Assembly (NCBI GenBank): GCA_035048485.1
Contig: CM068588.1
Coordinates: 30,130,769 to 30,194,768, forward strand
DNA length: 64,000 nt
Direction: 5' to 3'
DNA from: Pteria penguin
Lineage: Eukaryota; Mollusca; Bivalvia; Pterioida; Pteriidae
In this document: positions 28,101 through 41,881 of the stretch, piece after piece
Position numbering within the stretch: position 1 is the stretch's first letter
How the letters are laid out: each line of letters begins with the position of its first letter
Notes under the pieces: model-generated
Told to the model about the DNA's origin: nothing
The model's database searches: none
What the model saw: the letters and a program-made list of their open reading frames with translations, nothing else
Translations under genes and position numbers: made by a program

Positions 28101-31100
28101 CTGTCTGTTTATTTGTCTGTTGTCAACTTTAACCATGGCCATAACTTTGAATCTTGAGGGATAAAGACTTCATATTTCACATGCATTCTAACCTAATGAA
28201 GCCCATTCAAATGACACCAAGGTTGATGACCCTTTGACCTTGACAATGACCTTCACGTTAAAAGTAATTTTTTAGACTTTGTTGCCGTCAGAAGCATTAG
28301 TGTTTCACAAACACAGCTTGTTATTTCTGTCATACAATTATACGAATGTATATATGAACTGAAAATTGTCATAATTGACATTTTTGATTTTCAGTTTAGA
28401 CTGGAAGGGGACTTGTATTTCTTCAGTATTACTTTCAGAATGCTTGCTGGAATAATTGATAATTCTTATATTTTAGACTGTGATGACCCAGACCCAGGGT
28501 CCAGAAAATACAGACTCGTCTGATAAGGCCTGTATTGACATAAACAGTTACAGACCTTTCTTCAGGTATAATAATGAGGAATTACCAAAAAGAAAAACCA
28601 TATGGCTTTTAATTATGATAATTAGGTATTGATTTTAATAGACCTTATACAAGTGATGACAGGTTTTCTAAAACAGATTTCTAATGTCAGCGCTATTGTC
28701 ATAAAGCTTAAATTTTCTAGAACAGATAATGAAACATTAATGTTTTAGTAATAAAACAATCCATGCAATTTTTTTCACACTACATGTATTTTTTTTCACA
28801 CTACATGTATTTTTTTCACACTACATGTATTTTTTTCACACTACATGTATTAGAATTTCCAAGCATTGTAAGAATATCATTGAGGTGAGTTGATGTAAGT
28901 AGTTACACTTTATGGAAAGTACATGTTGAGATTTATTTTAAGATAGTTTGGAACTTGAATCTTCACTCTTATTAATCTTTTTATAGGGAATTAGATATTG
29001 GTGTTTTTGTAATACTCAACACAGGAATGATAACCAAGTCCACCCTGGATACAGAGATGAACACCAAGGTAAGGGTCAAGTTATATACAGATGTAATGGT
29101 CAAGATGTTTAAGTCTTTACTAGACAGTGCACCAGGCAAATGTTTGTTTTAAAAAATCACCAACAAATCAACCATTCATTTAAGGCAATTAATTCTCAAA
29201 CCAATGTAATAAATTGTAAGTACTGTTTTGACTGCCAACAATTAAGGTTCTGATGAGACTTTGACTGGAAATGTTATACTGCCCATAAAATCTGTATGCT
29301 TTGTTTTTATCAAATTTAAACTTCACCCAGTCATTTTCAATGTGATCAGTTGTGTCTAGACTAGTTCATTTCTCGAGGGTCAACGTCACTGAGACTGGAA
29401 TTTTTGTCAACCAGTAAAATGTATATGCATGCTTTAATCAAGTTGATTGTCACCACAACTGTTATCCTCAAGACAAGAGTATATTATTAATTTTACCAAC
29501 AGCATGCCTCGAAGGTGAGAGTCACAGTGATTTTATTAAATTTCAATATAGATTTCCTTAAAAGTACCAGTATACAATTTTGTTGCAAAAGGAGTGATTT
29601 GACCATCTTTAGGTGTTAATTCTGTAAACTTTGTTTCATATTAGTTTCTTTCGCTACTTTCGTTAAGTTGCACAAGAACTTATAGCATTGTGATATGTAC
29701 ATGTACATAATGAGGATAAATGGTTGTCTCAGATTTATCTTTGTGTACTCCACTACTATCCTTAAAGTTAATAAACATATTTGATTTGATGTTAAATCAC
29801 ATACGGAACAAGTATTTGTCAAGCTATTGTTTGAACTAAGTATTCACTTAAGAGGTACTTCATAAAGATAGTATTTTTTTTTCTATTTTCATTCTAAAAG
29901 TACTGGAAAATATGATGCAAGAAAAACGAAAAATGAAATTTCAGCAGTAATTAGAAGCAAAGTATTTTCTCGATTGGTCATTTTTTTTATATATCATCCT
30001 TACAGACTACCACTGAACTCAGTATACAGCCCAAACAGCTAGAATTCTTATTAGAGGATTTGAATAGGAAAATGACTCACTCGCTGATTGCTTCAACATC
30101 CAAACGCCTATGCTTTCTCAAGGTAAATTCTACATTTTAGTATGTTATATCAAGAAAAACATTTTACAAAATTGGCAAACTTTTAAAAAGGGGCAGCATT
30201 GAAGGACATTAGATAAACAGCTTTAACGTTGCTTACTGCTGTGTCATCAGGTAAAGCTGAATCCACTCCTCTCGAGATATTTTCTCCCCTTTTGTAGAAC
30301 ATCTTAAAGGAGATGGGATGACAGAGGCTGATTGATCTTCTGTAGTCTTTCCGAGATAAAGTGTTACAAATCCATAAACACCATGTGTCAATATTTACCA
30401 CATCAGGGCTGACAGGTGAAGTGATACAAGTGTTAAGTGTGATTTCAGGCAAATCAGATTTATACTTTTATTCTCCTTTGTTTTAATAGTGAATTCTTTG
30501 TTGTGGTTTATGACAAGACCTGGAAGTACTACTTTTTCTTGGACAAACTTTACCATGCTGTTCCCCTCAAAATACAGGGAGCATATATTTGTTTTGTCCA
30601 TTCATCTGCAGTCATATCTCTTAAACCATTAATTAGAATTTTACCGTATTTCACTTAAACGTTCCTTGGGAAAGGGACTTTTGGACAGTGGTAAATCAAG
30701 GTCATTTCTGAAAGATCAAATTCGTTCACTTCATCTCCATAAAAAATTTGGAAAGACCTCATACCAGAATTGTATCATATTTCACAAAAATATTTTTGGG
30801 ACAGGGACTCTCAGACAAAGGTCACTCAAGGTAATTTTTGCAAGGTCACAAAGTACATACCTGTTAATGTTGGGAATTGCCTTATATCAGTTACACCATT
30901 CATCACATTTACATCATATTTAACATAAATGTTCCATGGAATAGGGACTTTTGAACATAGGTCACTCAAGGTCATTTCTGAAAGGTCAAGGTCACTCAGC
31001 ACACATCCTATGGTATTGGAAAAGGCCTTTATTCCAGCATATGTCGTTGATGGTTACTCAGAATTGTATCGTATTTCACACAAATGTTCCTTGAGAAAGG

Positions 31101-34100
31101 GGTTTCTTGGGCCAGGACTTTGTGCAATACTTATTGAAGGTCACAACTTTAAATATTTGGAAAGGCTGGAATTTCAGGAAATTACCAATATTTCATGATA
31201 ACTGTACAAACAAATTTTTATTGGTTTGATGCATTTCAGGAGCATCCATCAGTTTTACTTACATTCTTGTTCCGTCAGATGGATTCTAAATAAGAATACA
31301 ACTACTATATCTCTGTGAAACTTAAAGCTGAAGAAGAGGTGTGTTGGCATTTGAAAAACTTTATACTCCTCACTGAACAGAGAATATAATTAAAATGATT
31401 TGCAATTTCAGGTTTTGTCCAGTTTTAATAGCTTTGTTTTGTTTTTTTAAGGGGTCTCATTTTTATCTTGGCCCATTTAATCTCTATCTTCAATGATGGT
31501 TATTAAAAGGTAGAAATATTTCTTACAGAGACAATTTGATTCCAGTGCATACATGACTACATAATACAAGTGTGTAAAATATTCAGTTTCCTTACCTACT
31601 GAATTAATGCAAGTACAGGTAATATTATAGAACAAGGTCTTGTGACATATATGTCAGGTATCTTTGTATTTTGTACAACACTGATATTTGTCACAGATTT
31701 TTCATTACAATTTATTCTACAAAATCCATATTCTGCAGACAAAATCAGACAAGAATTTTGGTTTTGGTCACCTTGACCAACTGGCGCCTGTAGCTGTAGC
31801 AACAAAGACTGTCAAACTGTTGTCAGCACTCTGTGACCACCTAGAAAGGAGTAGTGGATTTTTCCAGGTGAATAATTTTAAATTCACATCATTCTTGAAA
31901 ATCAGAATACTCTATTTTGAACAAGTTTAAAATAATAATCCATTCCTGATTTTTGTCATTTGATATTCACATACATTGATTTTATTGGCACTAATGATAC
32001 AGATGTATTTCTTATGGAAATTTAAAAGCATGAATAGTGTTCTAGAACATTGTTTAGAAATTCAGTAACATGTATGAAATTTTCAGAAAAAGTAAATAAA
32101 TGAAGTACCACTAAAGACAGTAGTTGAAGATAAAGATACAAGATTACAATGATTAGAACAAAAAATGTCTTCTAGAATAAATGTTGAATTAGAATTGGAA
32201 TTCATATCCAGGTGATGATGTACTAGGTACTGCCGTGGTGAAGATTTATGACACAGTTGTAGATAATTCCATATTTCCTCTTGATATTAATTTTGATCTT
32301 AGAAAACTGTCACAACCTATAACTTAATTCTGCTTTAGTGTGGCAGTTCCTGTGCTATTTCATTGTTTTTAATAATAAAGTTTTTTAAAACTAATTTAAA
32401 CTCGGAAATAGAAAAGAAAAATGTTGGAAGGTTTCAGTTTTCACTATGATGCATATTAGATAAGTATGTTGTTCACTTTTAACTCATTTTTCCATGGTTT
32501 ACTTTTACGATAAACTTATTAGTTCTGTTGATAATTGTGACAGATAATAATCATGATGTGTCTTTTTGTAGACAATGATAGCAGATAATGATGGCTTGAT
32601 TGATGGACCAGGCAGCTCCAGTCCAGAGTCACAACTTATGGCTTCCTGTTTTTACCTCCTCCTACAGAGTCTGCTTACATTATTTTCATGGTACATACTA
32701 TGATAAATCATATATAACATCGTATTTAAGGATTCAGACATTTTTTAGCTTAATTGCACAAGACTTTAGAGCTCATTTTTTAAAACTATGTCATTTATTT
32801 GGCTGTAATATTATTTGTTTATAGATGTTATACCTTGAAGATTTCATCACTGAAAAACTGACTTAAATTTTGTCTGAATAGGATCTAGATGTTAAAATAT
32901 TCAGATTTGCAAAAAAGGAGTCTTGGCCACTTTTCTTATATAGGTTTGTGTAATCTTTCTTCTGCATCTGCCACATTACTGCAGTGATTTTATTGAAAGA
33001 AGTCATTGTCACCTTCCCTACATATATGTAAGTGTATGAAATCTTTAGTCTGTCACTGCCACTTGTTTGTGATTTTAATGAAACTTGACACTTTACAGGA
33101 TTGATATGCTTGTAATACACAAGAAATGCAAGTAGGAAATGGGGTTCTGAAATCAAGTTTTATTGTTGAAAACTATTGACTTGTTTTAGGAATGGATTTT
33201 TGATGGCAGAGAATAAATCACTGTTGAAAGAAGGATTCGAAATAATGGTAGCAAGGATTAAACCAGCGGGTGCTACACAAGTAGGCTTCCAAGAGCTTGT
33301 CAAGTAAGTATACAGATAATTGGTAAACCAAGTATTTAGAAGTTTGTAAAAGATATGTTGAATTTCTTTGAGGTGCTTCACATTTTGAATAACGATTTCT
33401 AATGAGACAAACACTTAACTGCATTTTAAGCTATGTGGTTGGACTGAATTAAATTGTTTTAACCCTCCAGTCTTCAAAATTACCAATAATTAGCGAAATT
33501 TGATTTCAGAAAATGCTTTTTAAAAATCATTTCTATTACAAGAGCATCAATTTTATTTGTGATACCCTGATAATTTTGGTGTTTCATTCTTATCTTCTCT
33601 TTTAACAGGTACTCTTTCCAGTACATTGAAAACTTTACTGGAACTGTACCTAATCTGCGAACAGCTGTGGTTTTAGTTCGGTTACTGTCCATTATGAAAG
33701 AAAAATCAGATTCTGACTTGTTTACGGATAAAATAGGTTAGTTTAGGAGCAGTTTCTTTTTATCTGTTCGTCTGGATTTCCTGTGGGATCTAATCAGAAG
33801 ATACTATCAAGACCAATTATCAAATCTTTTTAAATTAAAATGGAAAGTGTCAGAACACATGGTGTAAATGTCCCAAATATAATAGGCCATTTTGTAATAA
33901 AACCTATAAAACTTTTGGCTATGAAAAAAATATAGCCCCAGTTTTATAAGCATTTAATTCAAACATAACATTAAAACACATCAATGCAACTGCAGAATAG
34001 ACTTTGGCTTTAATATGCAGTAGAATTATATACAGTCAAACCTGTCTATTAAGGTCAGCTAAGGGAAGAGTCAAAAGTGGCCTTTATAGACAGGTGGCCT

Positions 34101-37100
34101 TTATACAGAGGTCTTTTATTTAGGAAAATATAGATTTTGGGAATTTAAAATGTGACCTTTATAGACAGGTGACCTCTTAATAGAGACAGGTTTTACTGTA
34201 TCAGAATTTGTCATAATTTTTGTCAGAATTATTACCCTTGGACTTGGGAAATTTCTTCAAATTAGCAGTTTCTTTTGTAAAAAGAAGTTTAAAACTGGTT
34301 ACTTAGAATGAAAAGCTAAATGTATGAGAGTACTTTGGAGCTATATGGTGTTGTTGGGGTTTTTTTTTTTCTTTTTTGTTCAATTCTGAAATTTCAGAAA
34401 TAGGACACATTTACCCATTCCGATACTCTCCAAGTTTCCCATGTGTTCAGCATGCTTAGATGAACAATGTAAGCCTATTTTGGTTTCTTGTTTACTTGGA
34501 TTTGTGATTTTTAACATATTTGTTCTTTGCACTTGTTAATTTGGTTTTATTACATACAGATTTATTATCAACTTTCACTTTCCATCTGGCTCCTTTAATG
34601 GGTAATTTAGTTTCAAAATTATTTCTTTACATTTGAATTGTTGCTTGTAATTATCATTTCGCATTGTTTTAAGAACAGACAAAAATTGAAAGTGCTAGGT
34701 TAGAATGTATGCTCAAGGAAGGATTGTTGACAGCAGTGTCCTCTTTTTTCTTGTAGCCAAAGTTTGTGAAGAGATTTTAAAGAGAGAATGGCTTGGACCA
34801 GATGGAGAAAGAGAGAAAGGGACAAAACATCATGAAAACCTCCAAATTATTCTTAAGTGAGGCAGAAATTTGTCATGAAACAAATTGATGTATTACATGT
34901 ACATTGATTTTAATTACTGGTTGCTTCTGAGGAAGTATCAGGAAGATAAATAGTCACATTTGTCAGACTTGTTCTAGAGTACCAGAAAAAGGGCTAGGTG
35001 GTCCAGTAGTATTACCCTGAACTTAGAATCTAAGGACGAAGGCTACATTTCAGATGTTGGGTTTTTGCATGGTGATTTATCATCTTCTACTTCCTTGTCT
35101 GCTGTTCAGACAAGACCTGTGTCACAGTACCAGAAAGATCATGAAACAATGCACCAGGCAGGTGCCAGCGCCATACATGTGAAATTATCTTGGTGTGGTA
35201 TAACACAGTAACTACAACAAGATTACTGAACCCAAGTCTCAGACAGTATAAGGAATTCCTATCATTTACAGTGCTTCAATTTTATGCCTCTACCATGAAA
35301 TAATGAGAAGCATATAGTATTGCCCCTGGTCATTACTTTGTCATAAAATTTAGTTTCCGCTCATTTATTCTTTGATATTCTAGATGGAAATTTCATGTAT
35401 AGCAGTATGGTGAGAAAACTCGGGTTTAGGTTTGTAGTGATTAATTAAAATATCATACTTTTATGCCTATCAATTCCAGGATGTATCTGACAAATACAGA
35501 TGATGTTCTTGTAGCAGCAGAATCTATAGCAACTAAAGGAATTTCAGAGCTTTTGGATACTGACAAAAATGGCTACTCATCTACTTATCCAACTCTTACC
35601 AAGAATTCATTTGCTATATACTATAAGACCATCTTTATTGAGCTCATTTCCTGCATCAAAGACCTTGCCCAATGCAAGCAGTCTGATAGCAAGGAGGTAA
35701 CTATTTTTAATTTATAGCATAGCAATGTTATTTATACTGAATCCTGCAGCAGTTATTGACTTAATAATGAAAAGGTAACGAACAATATTGTTGGAAACTT
35801 ACATTTCTGTAATTTATGAATCCATGTATCACAGAAGGAAAATTGAATAAGCATAGGCATAGGCTGCCCTCAATATTATAGCTTAACAATGAGTATAACA
35901 AAACCGTAATCAAAGTACATGTATTATAAGACAATGGACACACTCTGGCACTATGTATACATGTTCTGTGACAGTTGAGAACAAACATGGCTTTGTGAAT
36001 GATTTGTTCTGCTCAAGATTGGGATATCAGTGTTTAAATTCCTCTGGAATCTCATTAATTGCTTATACTTTGTGTGATACAGTAAAACTAGTAGCATGAA
36101 AAAGAACTCTTACTGCCATGGACAAGTCTGTTGTGAAGGTTGAAATATATTTATAGAGTAAGTGTCATATTTTGTGTTTTCATGTAGGAATCAATTATAA
36201 TGGCTGATGCATTTATTAGATATTATGCATATTAGCACATTGTATCTAATAAATGCATCAGCCATTGTAATTGATTCCTGCATGAAAACTCAGAATATGA
36301 CACTTATTCTATATATATGTGCCAAATACATTAAAAGAAGAAAATGTTCGTTACAAAAGTACCTCTGTCTGTCGTACAAAATCTGACTTCACGTGGCTGA
36401 AATTACAGGACAAAACAGCCAACCCAGTTTGATAAATTTAGAACAAAGTCAAATTATTATTTAACAATAATTTAATAAACTTAATCAATAATTTAATTAA
36501 CTTGAATGTACTTGAACAATGAAGGAAATAGTTAATACTACACAAAATTTCAAAATTTGAACATGAATTAAGGTGAACTATGAAGAACTACTTTTTTGGC
36601 CTTGTGGGATGCTATGACATAATGATGTCATCCACAACTTCACATGTGGGATGTTATGACATCACCAATCATTGTTATAGCAACAGTAAACGTCTTGAAA
36701 GCTTTATCTCGGATAATTACAGTGGCTTTGCATATATTAAGCAATACACTAGGCATTTGTCTCTTGTCATAGAATCCTGATGTGGCATTAATCCGTCAAT
36801 GTTTTACAGGTGAGGCTGGACAAGTTACTGCGGTGGAATCAGGCCGTCAGAATTCTTCATATCCTCATTAATCTTATCAAGGTATCATTCCAGGCCTTAT
36901 ACCCTTATCAGTAGAACATCCTCTCTAAATGATAATATAAGGATAATGCCAAAGTTATCATTCACAACTACATCAATGACAGCCATGCTTATAATTGTGC
37001 TTTGTTCTAGAGCCATGTAGCTCTATTGATAAGGTGATTGGCTCATGAATTTTAGGTCTTGTTTTTGATTCCTGATGGTGGCTTTTCCGAGTCCTGTCTT

Positions 37101-40100
37101 TTAGATGAGACAGTAAAATTCAAGAAACTATACTACCATAGAGGTGGGATGTAAAAGATCTTTCAGTGTTTCAGGTGCATCTGTTACATAGGTCTAAATT
37201 TCTCTGGATTGCATCAGGCACCATACAATCTATACGTAACACAAAATAAGATTCAAACAGAGCAAACAAATCTATAATAGATATGTAGAATGGTTGTTAG
37301 AATATATTATTAGATGTGAATGTTATTTACAATGACAGAATCCTATTATGTTTTTTCAGGCTTTTGATGGACGATCCAATCTAGGTGCAGCATTAAAGGT
37401 AGAGTATTATTATACTTGCAGTGTTCAAAATTAGCCATCGTCCAGTCGTCAAAAACTACCTAAAATCTCTTTGGACCACCTAAACTTTCAGTAAATATAA
37501 TGGAGGTGATCCATATTTTCTTTGAATTTGCCAATTTGGTGACCCAAAATTTTTGCCTATTTCAAGCCTTGTATTTGTCACTAATCATTGTCTCATGATG
37601 TAGACCGTAATTTATAAACACATGTAACTAAACAGAAGTGATATGGCTCAGCAATGGGTGTCTAGCTCAGGATTATTGCAGGGTCAGTAACCTACATTTC
37701 CAGCTGAGCAACTTTCACAGATAATAATCTTGCTATAAAATCTATTGTGTATACACTGAAAAATGTTTTGTATTGAATGAGATTTGGTGTATGAATCTAT
37801 GTACAAAAAGATGTTAAGAGATCGGAAAATGAAATACAAAGAATTACATTATAAATGATATTTAAAAGATACAAAACATTATGGAATCCACTCATTTTAA
37901 AAATGCCATTAAATTTTTGCCCCTGTACATATTTGAGAAATTAAAAATAAGTTAAGTTCAGTTCTACACTTCATAACCACATGTTTATATCCCATATATT
38001 GTCATGAAAATTTTATTACCTCATCAGATACATTGTATCTCATTTCTGTTGTAGTATGGACGCCAGTTTGTAGAGATATTTCTTAGACTGGGTATGCCGT
38101 TGTTAGACCAGATGTTCCGTAATTACCGTGACGATGTACAAGGTCTCCTGAAGAATCTGCAGCTTAGCACCCGTAACCTTCACCATATGTGTGGCCACTC
38201 TAAGGTCAGGTCAGATAAAGATGAATAAGTTATTATTCAAAGTGTGACCAAATGGAAAATGTTTAGCTCATATGCAGTTAATATTTGCCCATATTTATTG
38301 ATCTCTTGAAATCCTGTTGTTTCCATCAGTTCCATACTCATCCAGAAGGAACAGATTATTCTTTTAATTATAATCTTGATATGCAACTACAGTGCCCGCC
38401 ACTTAATTGAATGTCGCATTATTGAATATTTCGTTTTATTGAATAAGATGCTGAAATCCAAAATCATTTTCTATTAAATCTATTGAAAATCCGCCACGTA
38501 TTACACTAGAATAAAGAAGCAACTTCGTTTATTTGAATAGCGCGATTATCCTACCAAGCATACCTTTGTTAAAACTTCACCGTATCACGCCCAAGGTCAT
38601 GTTGTTTACTACGGTGCGAGCGACCTATCAATTAGAGATAAATGGTTTCACACCTGTCCAGGTAAAAGTTGTTGACCAAATCACACGTTAAATGTCGAAT
38701 AGGCCGTAGCGGTAGGGATGAAAGGATTAATTAATTACCAACTGCCGAAGCCATATCGTGCGCAAGATCACCGAAAACATCGACAAGATGACGCTATTAG
38801 CCAACGGCATTGCGTGAAGACTGACCCTACTACATGTACATGTCCACTTACTCAGTAAAGCCTGGCGCACCGTCAAGCCCACAACTATCGCCAACTGCTT
38901 CCGAAAGGCTGGTTTTGTCTTGTCAGACAACGACGCAACCGAAACTGACAATGTCCGGTCGCCAGATGAGTTGATAGCTAGACGCTTGATGCCTTCATCA
39001 CAAACGATGGTAACCTGGAGAGCTAAGCTGCCCGGACTGAGGAGAAAATATGCGCCAGTTTCCCTAAAGACGAGACCCGACCATGCGACCCAAGTAATGC
39101 ACGGCGAACGTAAAGATGCAATAGCCATACTTTGACGATTCCTTGAGGAAAAGTAAAGCGATGACTTCAGCCTGTTCTATCTGATTGAAAATTGAAATTT
39201 TACTCGCTTGAATATGCCTTTTAATTTGCCTTTGTTAAAATAAATTGTTGAACCTGTCTTGTGTCTTTGATCACCGTGGCCACGCGACTGAGATACAATT
39301 GCATGTGTTTCAATAGACAGCGGATTTATCTTTACGGTCAGGCGAGCAGGTGTAATGTAACTATTTAATAACATTTGGTCACTGTACTTAAAAACACAGT
39401 TGCAAAATTATCGAAAATGTAGTCTATTGACTTTCATGTAGCTCAAGCAAACAAGAAGAGTATCTAAGAGAGTATCTAAGAGAGGTAACTCTAGTGTATC
39501 TATATATAGATACATGTACAATGATTCCATTACAGATACCGCGAAAGTTATAACGTATGCAATTATTGCCTAATCAGTCGATCTTCTGGTCTTTGAAACT
39601 GCATTCGTTCGTCACGCCGTGTAATTGAATATTTGTTTATTTGAATAATAAAGTCCTGACAAATAGCTTATTCGATTAAGCAGCTTGCACTGTATCAGAG
39701 ATGTAAATGTACTTCTTTATGTAAATTTTCAATTTGAAATACAGTGATGCTCCGTTAATCCAGGCTCCATTTATCCGGAAAATCCACTTTCTGGACAAGA
39801 AAGTGCGGGAACAGATTTCCCAAATGATATTTTTATGTGATAATCCAGAAATCCGCGTTCTGGATCCGGACAAGAAAAATACGGGTACAGAATTCCAAAA
39901 GTACCTGAAATTTGCTTCGATAATCCGGACAAAATTTTGCTTTCCGGATGTAGCTTTAGCAAATAACTGTGGTTTAATTAATATACAAAGCAATGCTGCT
40001 TATCTCCTCTCTGCGCTGATTGATTGTTTGTTTAACAGTTAAACGAGGCATTTACCTGGTCACCTACCTATGGTATGTTAATTACCTATCCAATTAAGAA

Positions 40101-41850
40101 TTGACCACTTGTGGTATAGTCAAACGTCATGTTAGTGGTCATTGTTGATTTCTTTTTAATGAGTCAGTACACGCTCACGCCAGAAATGAAGATTACTATT
40201 ACATGTACTTGAATGATAGTAAATAAAAGTAAATTGCCGACTTCGCAGCTTACATTGATAATTAAATATTAGGGCTATGAATTGTAACCAAACTTTAGGA
40301 AGCATCGCTCTTCTATCAGAGATCGATCATTGATAACATATCCTTACTTAGTGCTAATCAGTGCTCATTACATTATTTTGTAGAGAACTTTTAACTTTTA
40401 GTTATTCTTCTGTTTCATAGTTGTAGAAAGTTTTTACATTTAAAGCATGAATATTGTATAAATTTATCCGGACATAAATTCTTTCAATTTTAAATTTGTA
40501 TGACACAGCAGGACGTTAGATGAACACTCCGATCATGGTAGAATTGAAATTCATTAGTCAGAGGTTATACAATGGCAGCTGTCATCATTTAAATAGAGGA
40601 CAAAGAGTTGAAAAATCATGCAGGTTTCAGAAGTTTGGCTTCAATTAATGTATAATTTACTAAAGATGTTAATATATTAAATACGTAATACATATATATT
40701 GCTTCGTATACAAATACGCATATAAGGATTATTACTTGTGTTTTATCGTGTACTGTATACACCCTTCTTTCATCAAGAAATAGGATTCTTTAACATCTAA
40801 TGTGCCAGTACTATGATCCGGTAATCCGGAAAATCCGGTTATCCAGACAAATCGGCCGGGAACAAACGTGTCCAGATAAACAGAGCATCACTGTATACAT
40901 GTAATGAACAGTAGTAGAAGTGTAATATTATGTCTAGGTACAAAATTAGCAAACTTATGTATACATGAAAGAAGAAAGTATTAAAGCAGCCATAAACCAA
41001 CCTTGATTTCCATCTTAACTTAATTTTCAGATCATGAAGGATGTTGCATTAACTAATCAAGTGCCTCAGCTGAAGAAATGCCTTGAGGCCTTTGTGTATA
41101 GAGTGAAAGCAATGTTAACAGTCAATAAATGTCTTGAAGCTTTCTGGTTAGGCAACTTGAAGAACAAAGACTTAAAAGTAAGTCTTTTATTTATACATGC
41201 ATTTCCCTATACATATATGTTTAGCACTAGAATTAAAACTTGGCCAAAGATAATAAGAGACTGTTTTCCTACTGTTTTACTTTTTTATGTATCAATTCTT
41301 ATATCTAAAACAGATTTTATATCTTGAAATGTGAATGATTATATTTTGTAAAACCACATCACAATGATTATTTAGTTGGTATTAAAATTTATTTGGAATA
41401 AATACAAAAATGACAAAATGATAGATAAAATCAAGGAAGACTTATTATTCTGTGACAGATTTTGTAATCACTATAGTATAGTTGCAAATAGAAATTGTAA
41501 ATTGGGCATAATAAAAGTATGAATAAAGTGTATATTTACTCATACATTTCACTCTTAATGAGTAAAACTTCAAGGGACCAAAAGAAATAGTTTGAGTCAC
41601 AGGGAGATGAAACCTCAGTACAATTTACTCCAGACTTCAAAGAATAGTTCAACTTAGATGGAACCTCAAGATTGAGTTCTTTGTATGAAATAAGCAAGAG
41701 TCAAATAATTGTATATTGGTAGATACTTATTGCATAACAAATTCAGGTAATTAGCACATCTAATCATATATCGAGGTGTTTGTTTCAGGGTGAAGAAATT
41801 TTATCTCAGTCGACTACAGCATCTGACGACACATCTAGCGTAGGTGGTGG

Positions 41851-41881
<31 letters not shown>

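Noticed and set aside
38727..39128. Minus-strand open frame of 133 codons
   Set aside because: It is antisense to the pogo/Tigger transposase remnant, which has the recognisable motif on the plus strand.
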